NCBI GenBank assembly: GCA_026874595.1
Contig: CM049316.1
Span: 55,685,676 to 55,749,675 of the forward strand
DNA: 64,000 nt
Source of the DNA: Sipunculus nudus
Lineage: Eukaryota > Annelida > Sipuncula > Golfingiida > Sipunculidae
Direction of reading: 5' to 3'
Each line of letters opens with the position of its first letter. Position 1 is the stretch's first letter. The notes beneath the pieces are model-generated. The model saw only the letters and a list, made by a program, of their open reading frames with translations. It had not been told where the DNA came from and searched no databases. The position numbers and the translations under genes are program-made. Shown here in pieces: positions 23,701 through 34,823 of the stretch.

Positions 23701-26700
23701 AGTGATGGAGGGGCCTGTAATTATGAAGACTTTTATGAATGGCTAGGAGGCATGGCATGTGAAATAAACTTGTAAGCGTTTCTTATTTTACAAGTCTATT
23801 TTTGTTTGCTGTAATTGATATGGTGTGTATCAGATGTAATATAAGTAACAGTAAATTGGTATTGTATCTATAAGCCATAAAAAAAAAAATTATTTTATAC
23901 ACTGCCAAAAATAATTTTTAAGGAGATAAAATATCCCAAAAAAATTTCTGTTGACAAGAAATGCTCAAGATTTTTTTCCTTGATTAATAGGCAGCATGCT
24001 TAAAGTCAAAAAAATATATCTAGATTTCCTTAAGACAAGAAATATTATGTTATCAAAAGAAAAATTTCCTCAGTCAAATATCCCATAATATTATTTCTTG
24101 CCATAAGATATATATTTTATTGATAGCAAGTATAATTATCTTATCATAAGAAAAATTGCCCCACTCCCTAGAAATTCTGTCGCCATAAGATATTTTATCT
24201 TATAGAAAAAAGTTATAGGCAGTGGGGCAAGAAAATTTATCTTTTAAAGAAAATTATTTTGGCAGTGTATAGTATTAGATCAAGCAAATGACACGATAAG
24301 TGACAATCAAGGGGCCAAATCACTGATAAAGCATGTTGAATTAATATGAAAAATAGTTTCTACGCTTTAAATTAAATTTGTACCTACCAAAATATTGCCC
24401 TGAAACTGATTGCTTACTCCTCGAAAAGAATGTTAAAAAATGGGCTTCAACAAGTTTCAATCAGGAGATGCCCTGACTGACTTGGCCCCTAAATTGTAAT
24501 ACATGTTCCCACTGGCTGAAACATTGCATATTGCTGCTCATTATCTGACCTCTGGGCACAAGGCCTTGTTATGGTAAACAGACACAATTGGACTGTGTTT
24601 ACCAACACGCAGAGCCATAACAAGGTGATATACAGCTGAATACAAGGTACTGAGTCTGTGTGGTGGGATGGTTTTGCTGAAAATTTTTGCATTTAGGAAA
24701 ACTGAACTGATAGTGTGAAAGAATAGGCTTTATATTGCCCCTGATTATGTCCCTTTAAGACAATTTGCTACATTAACAGGGCTGTAACTACTCAATGATG
24801 CACTCTTTTTAAAAAAACCATCACAAGGTTCTTGATCATTATTTCAGCAGCTGTTTTAATTGTTACATAAACATTTTGCTCAGGGAAAATTATTAAGCCA
24901 ATCTAGAACCCATGTTGGCCGCACACATGTCCATCATTCCAACCACCTCACTAGAAATGCCAGCTTCACTAAGGAGAAAGTTTGGTCCGCTTTTATATGC
25001 ACCAAATAAAACAATCTATACCTGAAAAGTTTAATGTTACCTTTCCAGCAGGATGTTGCCTATATTTGACCATCAGATGGGAAGGCTAAACATTTACATA
25101 TAATCTCTTAGTACTGTGCAAGCCATGCAAGGTTAAACATCATTTGCTTGATGTGAACTGAACTGTCTGATTGGCTAATCAGTTAAAATGTTACAGGACT
25201 TGAGTTTACAAAATAGGTTGTTTAAGATATATTCCTCAAGTTCAATCCTCATTCATTCCTCAAGTTACATGTCACAGCATGGGAATATTTAATTCTGTTT
25301 ATGGTCTAGAAATAAAATGTGTAAGGTGTCTTTCTGTGTACAAGATGGAACACTGGCCTGGGTTCTGAATTATGCAGTGTATTATACATTGTGCATTATA
25401 TAATCTATCCTATCACGAGTCAGTTATAATTATGCATATTGTAGTGTGGACCTATTCATCATGAAGAGAACCCATATGCTTTCACATGTTCCTGCACCTA
25501 AATATTGTTTTCTGTTTATAAACATTACCTGATAAATTAGGACAAGGATTTCTTGAGTCTTTCAATCTTCTGAATGTGGAGAGGCTACAGTTATTTATGA
25601 TATATTTTTGTTAGTCCCCTTAATCACAGACTTGTAAACATATTGGGTGTAAGTAATGAATCATGTTAAATTAAAGACAGAAAATTAAAATGAGAAAGGA
25701 ATGGACTTGTAACTATGCACCCGGTTGGGATAAAAATTTCAGTTTATAGGCCCTGTTTTTTACTTCTATGTCAAATTACATCCTAATTATTACTAGTAGA
25801 TCAACAGTTTAAATGAGGATGATAAATGATCTGTTATGTGATGTGTTTACAGTGGTGGTCAAGATGACAAGTCGCAGTATTTGTCAACATTTATGACACC
25901 AGAACCCAATGAATCTGACATCATCTGCAGTAAACATCGCTGGACGGGATTGATCCCTACACACTGTGTAAAAGCCCAGCTGCAACTTCTCAGGTACAAG
26001 CTTACCATATGCATAAAAATCAATACTAACAAGGTCACAAGCTATTCACCTACCTGTTCTATAGAATTTATGTTTTTTTCTGGCTCATTCTGCTTATATT
26101 TTAATGAACTCTAGGTACCAGTTATTTCTGTTAAGAAAAGTTCTTTTAATGCAGCTGTGACAGAGGTATGAGCTTGTTTATCTACAGGCTGTTAGTAAAC
26201 ACGGCAATGTTGACAAACATAAAAGAAATGTAACATGAGATGGTTGGATGCATATGAGCAGAAATTGAAAGATCATTACCGGGTAGTTGCAAAACACCCT
26301 GCTTCATTTTACTTGCCACCAGATGTCCTTGTTGCATGTGTCTAGAATTATTTGTTGGGCCCCCCACATATTATAAACATGTGGATATAAACAAAAGGAA
26401 CAGCCTGTGTACTGCCGTATCAGTAATTTATGGCCAATTTTTTTTTAAATGTTCAAGGGATTATATCTAGTTAACATATGTCAAATATCAGAATAGGACC
26501 CTTTAAAGTTGTTAAATCAACAGCCAGAAACAAATGAATGGTCAGTGTGGTGACCAGCCTCATTAGCAACTTTCCAGATTAGTTGGAATCAACTTCTTCC
26601 TGGGGATAGGTCTGTGGTATGAACTGGTCAAAATGAAATGACAGCTCAAAATGTATTTTTTTTCTGTCAGGCAACACTTAAAGTAATTTACTTTAGGAAA

Positions 26701-27746
26701 CAAATCGAAAAGTGAAATAAAGGTAAAATTAGTGACAACTGTTTCTTCATCTATCACAAACTGAATAAAATTTTGGCTTCAAATACTATACACAAATAAG
26801 CAAAAGTCAAGAAACACTTGGACCACATACCTGTGCATAGGGTTAGTAGGGAATTTAAATTTCAAATATGAGTCATGTGACCAACATATGCATAAAATTT
26901 GGTGAAGATAGCTCAAGCCATTTCTGATATTGTAATTTTAGTATGATTTTTTGGCCAAGTGACCAAGTTCAGCTTCTTGTAACTCGGCCAAAATTTATGG
27001 AACTGGAACCATTTGAACAAATTTGAGATAGATTGTTTAAGAGGTTATTTCTGTGAAATATTGAACAATTTGGCTGGAGAATTTTGGAGTAGAAGATTTT
27101 TTAAAATATTTTTTTATCTTTCTCCCCTATAAATCTGGGTATATGCAGATAGCAAAAAAAAGAAAGAAAGAAAAATCCGATAGAGTTTGACCTGTGACTG
27201 ATTCATCCATGAAATTTGGGGCTGCCAGCTCTGACAGTTTTTGAGATATCATGGGTTAACATATGGACAATGGCAGATGGATGACGCTGAGCCATCGCAT
27301 AAGCTCACAGGTTTGCTAAAAAAGAGTAAAACACAGATTCAATTTCTTTTAAAGATTGATTTGGCAGGCCTTCACAATATTTTTTATTTTGCATTATATT
27401 TTCTATTGTACATGTATTAGGTTATGCAGGATATTTTAAACAGGTAGATGAAATAATGTTCTGTGTCATAAGTAACAGTGCCAAATACTAACAATGCAGG
27501 TTTTTATGAATGAAGATTTTTCAGTAGAATATAATCTTTTTATCTGTTTACAGGAAATGTGTTCAAGAAAGAAAACTGCCATGGGGCAGTCTAACAGTGC
27601 ACGGTTACATGGACTCACCAGTGTCGTGGAAACACAGAGAACATGGATTCCACATCTCTGGTGACAACCTGTACACCTACGTGGTGTTTCCCAACCAGGA
27701 CTACTGGCTCTACATTGCTACTGGGTCACATGACGTTTGCATGTGA
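17719..27746 (+). CDS. RPP40: Ribonuclease P/MRP protein subunit p40
   Basis: RPP40 is a protein subunit of nuclear RNase P and RNase MRP, which process the 5' ends of tRNA and pre-rRNA in the nucleolus. The eight exons are 17719-17832, 20142-20280, 20802-20870, 21614-21709, 22968-23093, 23567-23771, 25853-25993 and 27554-27746. All junctions are GT-AG and phases are consistent. They encode 360 residues, close to the roughly 363 of human p40. Recognition rests on collinear matches to the remembered family pattern: N-terminal VFERSSFLHPNSSHDRIIDEHYF, LPVYQLMNKEFIEAFVKKG, LNKDTYEKLGIVGQPS, FYEWLGG, and the C-terminal HGYMDSPVSWKHREHGFH followed by NQDYWLYIATGSHD. I took the ATG at 17719 because it opens an exon matching the family N-terminus; a second in-frame ATG begins exon 2. 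Intron 1 (2.3 kb) holds a TIR element and a LINE fragment. Intron 6 holds two MITEs. The gene is complete and appears intact. Confidence 0.93.
18096..19160. mobile_element. TIR element with TCGTCACCA-rich ends, split by a LINE fragment
   Basis: The left end (GGGATACCAGTC...CGTCACCACAGTCATTTCGTC, 18098-18146) is the reverse complement of the right end (about 19108-19155), with TIRs of about 45 bp. The LINE fragment at about 18481-18940 lies inside. No clear target duplication was found. Confidence 0.6.
18481..18940 (+). mobile_element. 5'-truncated LINE 3' end with (TTATC)n tail
   Basis: An open frame to the stop at 18697-18699 includes RFLPSGKRLDTIFCRTTRF and KKSLVPHSIKLL. This is the C-terminal pattern of non-LTR retrotransposon polymerases (LPSGRR...RTNR...SFVP.AIRLLN). 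An AT-rich 3'UTR and a (TTATC)n tail at about 18911-18938 follow. It lies in RPP40 intron 1. Confidence 0.7.
19161..20141. other. RPP40 intron 1, 3' part; nothing recognised
   Basis: AT-rich intron. Short ORFs (for example 19288-19470) have no coding character that I can see. The polypyrimidine tract and AG of exon 2 end it. Confidence 0.4.
23900..24267. mobile_element. TA-flanked MITE (Tc1/mariner-like)
   Basis: Starts CACTGCCAAAAATAATTTT and ends AAAATTATTTTGGCAGTG: TIRs of about 19 bp with one mismatch. It is flanked by TA on both sides (23898-23899, 24268-24269). 368 bp, AT-rich, noncoding, in RPP40 intron 6. Confidence 0.75.
24307..24766. mobile_element. Dispersed MITE, AGGGGC...GTCCCTTT family
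   Basis: Shares GGGGCCAAATCACTGATAAAG, AGCATGTTGAATTA, CCAAAATATTGCCCTGAA and TTATGGTAAACAGACA with 32852-33281 and parts of 28297-28990. Its right end GATTATGTCCCTTTAA is an inverted version of the left end. Confidence 0.55.
26180..26400. repeat. Dispersed MITE fragment, inverted relative to 60350-60560
   Basis: Shares, in reverse complement, GTTGACAAACA/TGTTTGTCAAC, TGCAAA blocks, and a GGGCCCCCC/GGGGGGGGC tract with the TTAA-flanked element near 60.2 kb. It is in RPP40 intron 7. Confidence 0.45.
26401..27553. other. RPP40 intron 7, 3' part, with a weak repeat
   Basis: About 26820-27310 looks like a decayed member of the family at 29280-29570 (CAAGTTACAGGAAGTTGAA versus its complement-like segments, GAGATATCATGGGTTAACATATGG). 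No exon seen. Confidence 0.4.
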
Positions 27747-27861
27747 ACAAAATGCTCACAAATATACTCTACCAGGACACCAGTTGTTTGTAAACTGTAG
27801 TTGCCTTTTTGTTTAAAATCGTTTCTTGTTCAGATATCCAAAAAAGGAAATTTATTGTGAA

Positions 27862-27867
27862 AATAAA
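27862..27867 (+). terminator. RPP40: RPP40 polyadenylation signal
   Basis: A canonical AATAAA lies 116 nt after the RPP40 stop codon, in an AT-rich 3'UTR. This is a normal position and spacing for the only poly(A) signal of a short 3'UTR. Confidence 0.6.
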
Positions 27868-28206
27868 ACTAATGTAAATAAGAGGCCCCATCTACACAGA
27901 TGAACATTAGTTAAGATGTACCCTCCTTGGCATTTCTGGTCTTAACTATTTGTCTGTCACGTGGCAAAGCAACAATCGAAATAAAAAATATATAAAATAT
28001 CTTTTATATGATGAACTAGAGTTCCTTTTGATGTTTCTTTGGTTACCCCTTGAATTGTTAATATAACTGATACATTCTGTATAAATTATTGTGTGGTGAG
28101 ATCGCCAACATGGAACCCTTGCGAAACACTATAAAAGTGAAAATTGCAAAAAATTAAACCCACAAATATGAAACCTACCACAGTATTTAAAAAGAATACA
28201 AGGATG

Positions 28207-29010
28207 TGATGGGGTAGGATGTAGCCCAGTGATCAAGGCGTTGGACCTTAGAGATGGAAGGTTCTAGGTTCTAAACCTGCAAAAACCTGCATGTTACAGG
28301 GCCTAATCACCTATAAAGCATGTTGAATTAACACGAATTACAACCAGATAACTGGCTGTCAGAGTGCCATTACATGTAGGTCTGAGGAACCCATTATAAT
28401 GCCCCATGAGGATGCAAATATTTTCGTCATTTTTGTCAACGCCTCATAGCCTATAGGTACACTGTCAAATGACATGAACCAAACTAATCGTTAGCATTTT
28501 AGAATAGTTTCTAACAACACCAAACATGAGTGAGAAAAATTCCTTTTAAACTAGGTATATTGGTAAACTCCTCCACATGTTTGTTGAATTTCTGACTATG
28601 AATACAGGCTTGGCCCTCACATGCTACTGCATTCAGCCAACTTGTTTGCGATACAGGAAATGAAATGGAGTTTCAGTTTTGGTTGTGAGTTTTCATGTTT
28701 TCTCTTGTGTTTATTCATCATTCGTTGCATTATGTTTAGATTATGAGCTGTTTACCACAATATTAATGCAACATGATGGAAGACCACTGCGATGCATTCC
28801 TCAATATTGCTTGTATCAAGACTCAAGTAGGCTACCAGCTGCCTACCGAGTCAGGTTGTCACAGCTAGCTGAAACATTGTGTGTATTGGCTCACAATCCG
28901 ACCTCCAGTCACGCGGCCTTGTTATGGTAAACAGACACGTGGACTGTGTTTACTAATACACACAGCCATGACTTGTTAAACAGATGTTTGCAAGGAACTG
29001 AGACTGAGTG
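28207..29010 (+). repeat. tRNA-like SINE head fused to dispersed repeat
   Basis: 28222-28275 has an A-box-like GTAGCCCAGTGATCAAGGCG and a B-box-like GGTTCTAAACC, spaced as in tRNA-derived SINEs. From about 28297 it joins the AGGGGC...CCCTTT repeat family. Confidence 0.5.
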
Positions 29011-29577
29011 CAAAAAAAAAAGCTGACCCAACAGGGGGAGGCAGGGGTGGTCCATGTTGGGCGGCATGTTAAGGGGGACGGCATTTTGGTGACTTTGTAT
29101 AGTACTGAGATGTATTGACAGGATCCAACTTTATTTGGCAGTATTTTTTTCAGTATGGTTTTGAGTTTTTTTGTTGCGTTTCCTGAACCATGACAAACAT
29201 ATCAGCTAACCTGTCTACAATTAGCCAACCTGTGAGCTTATGCGATGGCGTCTCTGTCCGCTGTCCACCATTGTCTTCATGTTAACCCATCCTATCTCAG
29301 AAACCTTCTAAGCTAGCAGCTAAACTGCATGTAAGAATCAGTAGCATGTCAAACTTTATCAGATTGAGCTTATTTTTTGGGGTTTCTGCATTAACCTTGA
29401 TTTTATAGGGAAAAAGCTTAAAAACCTTAACAAAAATCTTTTTCTCCTAAACAGTCCATTTAAATTGTCCAATATTTCACAGAAATAATCCCAGAATCAA
29501 CCACAAGTTTGTTTGAATGGTTCCAGTTAGGTGATTTTGGCCAAGTTACAGGAAGTTGAACTTAAGTCATCTGTCCA

Positions 29578-32130
29578 AACAAGTGACCCATGGGTCATGA
29601 CGCTCAGCTGACTGGGAAGAGATTCGCAAAAGGAAATTTTATCATCTGAATGGTAGTATATACCCATTCAACTGAAGCATCAGATTAACCAACCGGCGAG
29701 TTGTGTCTGTATTAATATATCTTAAAAATAGAGTAAAAATGCAAAAACTTTAAAAAAAAATACAGGTGGCTCCACCAGTCTTCAGAAACTGATGAAACAC
29801 TCCATGATCAATATCCATGCAAACAATTATGGTGATCTCTGCATTAGTTGTTCAGATACTTCAGCTTTTGTATCAAATTTTCCATTATTCTGAGCTGTAT
29901 TTTGGAGTGCCATAGCTCAAAGGATATGGGTAACAGAGACCTAATTTCAGGTTTCCATGGAGACTGTTCATGGGTCTCCCTGTGTGTCAAGAATGAAGAT
30001 TCTAGGTCCAGTTGTTATGATTTGTGCACTGTTAAATGATGTTCATATCTTTAAAAGTTTCAAAAATAGAGAAAAAAATTCGTAAAAAAAAACTCTGTGG
30101 TCCCACCAGTCTGCAGAAACTGATGAAACACTCCATAATCAATATCTATGCAAACAATTATGGTGATCTCTGCATTAGTTGTTCAGATACTTCAGCTTTT
30201 GTATCAAATTTTCCATTATTCTGAGCTGTACTTTGGAGTGCCATAGCTCAAAGGATATGGGTAACAGAGATCTAATTTCAGGTTTCCATGGAGCTTTTAT
30301 ATGGGTCTGCCTGTGTGTCAAGAATGAAGATTCTAGGTCCAGTCGTTACGATTTGTATACAATACAACGGACAAATAATGGGGGCGAAAATAATATATTT
30401 CAATACAGGTGGCGCCACCAGTCTGCAGGAACTGATGGAACATCTCATGATCAATATGTATGCCAAAAATCATGACCATCAGTGAAGTAGTTAATGAGAT
30501 ATTGAAGTTTTTGTATGAAATGTTTTACTATTCTGGGGGGTACTTTGGGGCCCCATAGCTTGAAGGATATGGGTAACAGAGACCTAATTTCTGGTTTCTA
30601 AGGAGATTTTTCATGGACCTCTCAGTATGTAAAAGTACAAGATTCTAGGTCCAGCGGTTACGATTTGTGCAAGGTTAACAGACAGACAGACGACAGACAA
30701 AGAGTGATCGCTATAGCTCAGATGACTTACAGTCAGCTGAACTAAAAAGCATACTAAAGTTTCAATCTCAGAAACAATCGGAGCTATCATCACCAAATTT
30801 TATGCCAATGTTAGTAACACAAATCACCTGCATTGGCCTTTTTTATATGGGGTTGTCAGTGCCCATATCATACTGAGGGCTACAAGAAACTTCTCTGAAA
30901 CCATAAGGCTGAATTGTTTAATTTTGCACAGAAATGATCCTAGGGTAGTGCTTTTGCAGTTTGTTTAAATGGTCTTTGTTCAGTGACTTTCGGCCAAGTA
31001 AAGGGAAGCTGAATTTAGTCATATACCATAACAGCCCATTTTACCTCAGTGGCTACAAAGATCTTCTCAAAAACCAGTGGGCCAAATTCTTAAATCTGAC
31101 ACATTAATATTCCTCAGATTTTGATAATTCCAGTTTGTTCAAATGGTTTTGGTTCAGTGATTTTTGGCTGAGTTAAGGGAAGCTCAACTTAGCCAGTTTG
31201 CTGTAATCCAGGTGGCGCTACCAGTCTGCAGGAACTGTCCAAACACTCCTTGAACAATATGCATGCAAAGAATCATGGTGATCAATGCATTGGTTGTTCA
31301 GATACTGGAGCTTTTGTATCAAATTTTCCATTATATTTGGGGGTACTCTGAAGCGCCATAGCTTGAAGAATATGGGTTACAGAGACTTAATTTCAGGTTT
31401 CCAAGAAGATCATTCATGGACCTCTCTGGATGTCAAGTTAAAAGATTCCACTGGTCCAGCGGTTGCAAATTGTGCCTTGTTAATGGATGGACAACGGACA
31501 AAGAGTGATTGCTAAAGCTCAGATGACTTACAGTCAGCTGAGCTAAAAATGGGGGCGAAAATGATATATATCACATATGTATGCAGTGAGCCAATAAAGA
31601 TATTGTTGGGGGTATGGGTAACAGAGAACTGATTTAAGGTTTCCAAGGATACTTTTCATGGGCCTCCCTGCATGTTAAGAAACAAGATTCTAGGTCCAAT
31701 CATTACGATTTGTGCCCTGTTAACACATCTTTAAAGGTCTCAAAAATAGGGAAAAAAAATTGTAAAAAATAAAAAAAATACAGGTGGTGCCACCAGTCTG
31801 CAGAAACTGATGAAACGCTCCATGATCAATATCCATGCAAAGAATCATGGGGATCAATGCATTAGTTGTTCAGATACTTGAGCTTTTGTACCAAATTTTC
31901 CTTTATTCTGGGGGGTACTTCGGAGCCCCATAGCTTGAAGAATATTGGTTACAGAGACTTAATTTCAGGTTTCTAAGAAGATCATTCATGGATCTCTCTG
32001 GATGTCAAGTTAAAAGATTCCAGGTCCAGCGGTTGCGATTTGTGCCTGGTTAATGGATTGACGACGGACAAAGAGTGATTGCTAAAGCTCAGATGACTTA
32101 CAGTCAGCTGAGCTAAAAATGGGGGCAAAA
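29578..32130. mobile_element. Hairpin-ended repeat array (HINE/pearl-like), about 330-bp units
   Basis: 5' end GTGACCCATGGGTCATGACG (palindrome) followed by CTCAGCTGA. The units begin with GGTGGCnCCACCAGTCTGCAG near 29764, 30098, 30408, 31209 and 31784. Three 3' ends with paired arms AGCTCAGATGACT/AGTCAGCTGAGCT lie at 30715-30743, 31516-31544 and 32096-32124, each preceded by an ACGGACAAAGAGTGAT segment. ORFs inside repeat from unit to unit and are not genes. Confidence 0.65.
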
Positions 32131-33300
32131 ATGATATATATCACATATGTATGCAGTGAGCCAATAAAGATATTTTTGGGGGTATTTTGGATGAGTCGCA
32201 ACACTTGCTAGAATGGGACCCACATAGGGAGGCAACAAGATTTGGTCTAGGTAAGACTGTTGGATTTGTGAAAGAATAGGGTGAAAATTATATTTATGGA
32301 TATAATGGGCCAAATTATATATATTTTATGGGGTTATTTTGGACCCTATTGCCACCCTTTTAAAGGTTTGTTCCTGTAGAAAGGAACCCAAATAGAGACC
32401 TTTAAAAAATTAGGTCTAGGTTTAAGTTTGATTTAAAAAAATAATGGGGGCGAAAATAATATATTTCACATATGTTTACAATGAGCTAATATAGATATTT
32501 TGATGGGTATTTTGGAGGAGTCAGAGGGCTTTTGCTCCTCCCCCCCCCCCCCCCCCCTTAGCAGGGGTTTATTGGTGTAGAATGGGACCTACATCGGGAG
32601 GTAAGATTTGGTCCAGGATCAGACAGTTGGATTTCCAGAAAATTGGTTGTGAAATTAAAAAATATCCATATGTTTACAATGAGCCAATATCAATATTATG
32701 GAGGAGTCAGAGCAATGTTGCCACCCTAACTGGGTTTTGTTCCTGTAGAATGGGAGGTTACCAAACTTTGTTCAGGAGCCGGAGCCTCAATGAAATAATG
32801 GTGAAATCTTGCAAGAACCTCCGAGATTTGCTCTGTCTTATTGACATATTTCAGGGGCTTAATCACTTATAGAGCATGTTGAATTACCACGAAATATAAC
32901 ATCCTCCCTTTTAAACTGGTACTTGCCAAAATATTGCCCTGAATTTGTTTGCGTGCTCCTGTAAAAGAGTGTTAAAACAGTGGAAGGGGGTATCACAGGT
33001 GTCAATAAAACAAAGGTCTGCATTCCCAAAAAAATGTTATAAATGTTCCTGCTGGCTGAAATATTGTGTGTTGTGGCTCATGATCCGTTCTCTGGTCATG
33101 CGGCATGTTATGGTAAACAGACAAACCTGGACTATGTTTACCAACCATAGACCCATAACAGCTGTAGGAGAGGAACTGAGACATTGTGCTAGGATGGTTT
33201 TGCTGGGATATTTGTGTATAAAGGAATGTAAAATTGTGAAAGAATGAGCATAATAAAGCTCCTGATTATGTCCCTTTAATATATGAAATCTCGAATATCT
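32131..33300. repeat. Decayed repeats with C tract; SINE-like and MITE sequence
   Basis: A poly-C run at about 32540-32558. 32760-32850 resembles 39490-39590 (AATAATGGTGAAATCTTGCAAGAACC). 32852-33281 is a copy of the 24307-24766 element ending ATTATGTCCCTTTAA. Confidence 0.5.
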
Positions 33301-34621
33301 CTAACCCTGTGCATATAAAACTGAAATCCAAAAGACTTGTTACAGTAATAACAAATCATTTTTATTGTAACGCTCTTTACACAGTGCTTTACCCATAGGC
33401 CAATTACCTATATCGTAAGCGCTGTCTGTTATGACCTTGTATCCTGAATCTCTACACCAGAGGGGAGCACTGTATTTTGGTCCAATCAGATGAGACCCTG
33501 TGCTGGAAGACAAAACGGTCAAGCGAGGAATACACAAAGCCAATGTTGTTCATTTCGTTTTGAGTGACAGCTCATTGCCCCGGCGACCATTTGAACAGGC
33601 CATAGGCTCAGAGAAAATTGCCTCACACGTGGTTTCTGGGTGGAGCCTGATGCCTGTCAAGTGTTTGTTGACTTGCATTTGGTTGGCTGCTAGTCACATC
33701 AGCAGTTTTTTTCAGCAGACAGGCCCATGAGCACCACCAGGTGTTTAAGTGCATCATAAATGGTCACAGCAGGCAGCAGGAAAATCGATAGCTTCTTTAG
33801 AAGTGCAAGATTTCTACAGCCTCAGGAGCGTATGTTATTGTGTGGATTTCTTCATCCTCATTCAACATACATGGCCAGTTGGTGGAATTCTCTCCTTTAA
33901 AAAAATTCTATGTGATATGTAAATAAAGAGCTGTTTAAATGTAACATAGTTATTTTTTATCTGAAAGGGTTTATGTAATATGGTCTAAAAAAGATCTGAC
34001 ACAGTTATAAAGAATAATCAGTCAAAATCTTTTTATTCAGCAATATATCACATAACAAAAGTAATCCATAAACCATAACACATGAATTTCTCTAGCTCAT
34101 CATGCCAAGAAATTCTCTCTTATGGTTAGATAGTTTATTGTATAGTAATATGAAGTATGAAATGTGATAATAAAAATATGACATTTAAATCTAAATACCT
34201 GGCAGTGACAATGGCTTTGCACAAAAGCTTATAAATTATAAGAATGAAAATACCTTCAATTTACACATAATTCTTTGAATAAAAACCTAATGTTTGAACT
34301 GTTAGGGCCAGATCACACTGCATGAAAATATGACCTGAAAATGCATTTTTTGCTCACATGCGATCCAGTCTAACACAGTCATCCTGTCAACTAACAGTAT
34401 GTGACAGGTTTCACTTTGATCTTTTTTTATATAGCAGTCTTTCTTGTTGTCTTGAGTGTACATACTGAAAAAGTGCATGGTTCTTATAATTAAAACTTAT
34501 ATTGTTTTAGTGTCTGACATATTTTCCTATTTCAAACATAATTAAAAACAGTTCTTAAAATACACTCAGGTTTTCAACCGAAGACTGATATAAAATTTTA
34601 AAAAATTAAAATTGTAGAGTT
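33301..34621. other. Intergenic between RPP40 and CENPN 3' ends
   Basis: 33290-33360 and 33840-33905 share blocks with the SINE-like sequence at 39590-39730 (CTGTGCATATAAAACTGAA, TTCATCCTCATTCAA). The rest is unique AT-rich sequence; no gene seen. Confidence 0.4.
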
Positions 34622-34627
34622 TTTATT
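34622..34627 (-). terminator. CENPN: Candidate CENPN polyadenylation signal
   Basis: AATAAA on the minus strand (TTTATT on plus), about 200 nt past the CENPN stop. Other AATAAA matches lie further on (for example near 34032), so which one is used is unknown. Confidence 0.35.
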
Positions 34628-34823
34628 ATGTAATGAATGAATGCTTATCTAAATGATCACATGTATTGTGACAAATGTTATCTCTGTGATATTGAGATAA
34701 AAGGTGTTTTGATGACACTGCAACCCCTGATTGAAAGGCATACTTATACTACATAAAACCTCAAAAAACCAAGCCAGTGCATCTTGTGTTGGCGATTCTG
34801 ATTAAATTCTATAAATATATAAC

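Noticed and set aside
29848..30485. Frames sharing MFRYFSFCIKFSIILSC
   Set aside because: The identical protein blocks come from successive copies of the 330-bp array and carry no start or splice support.
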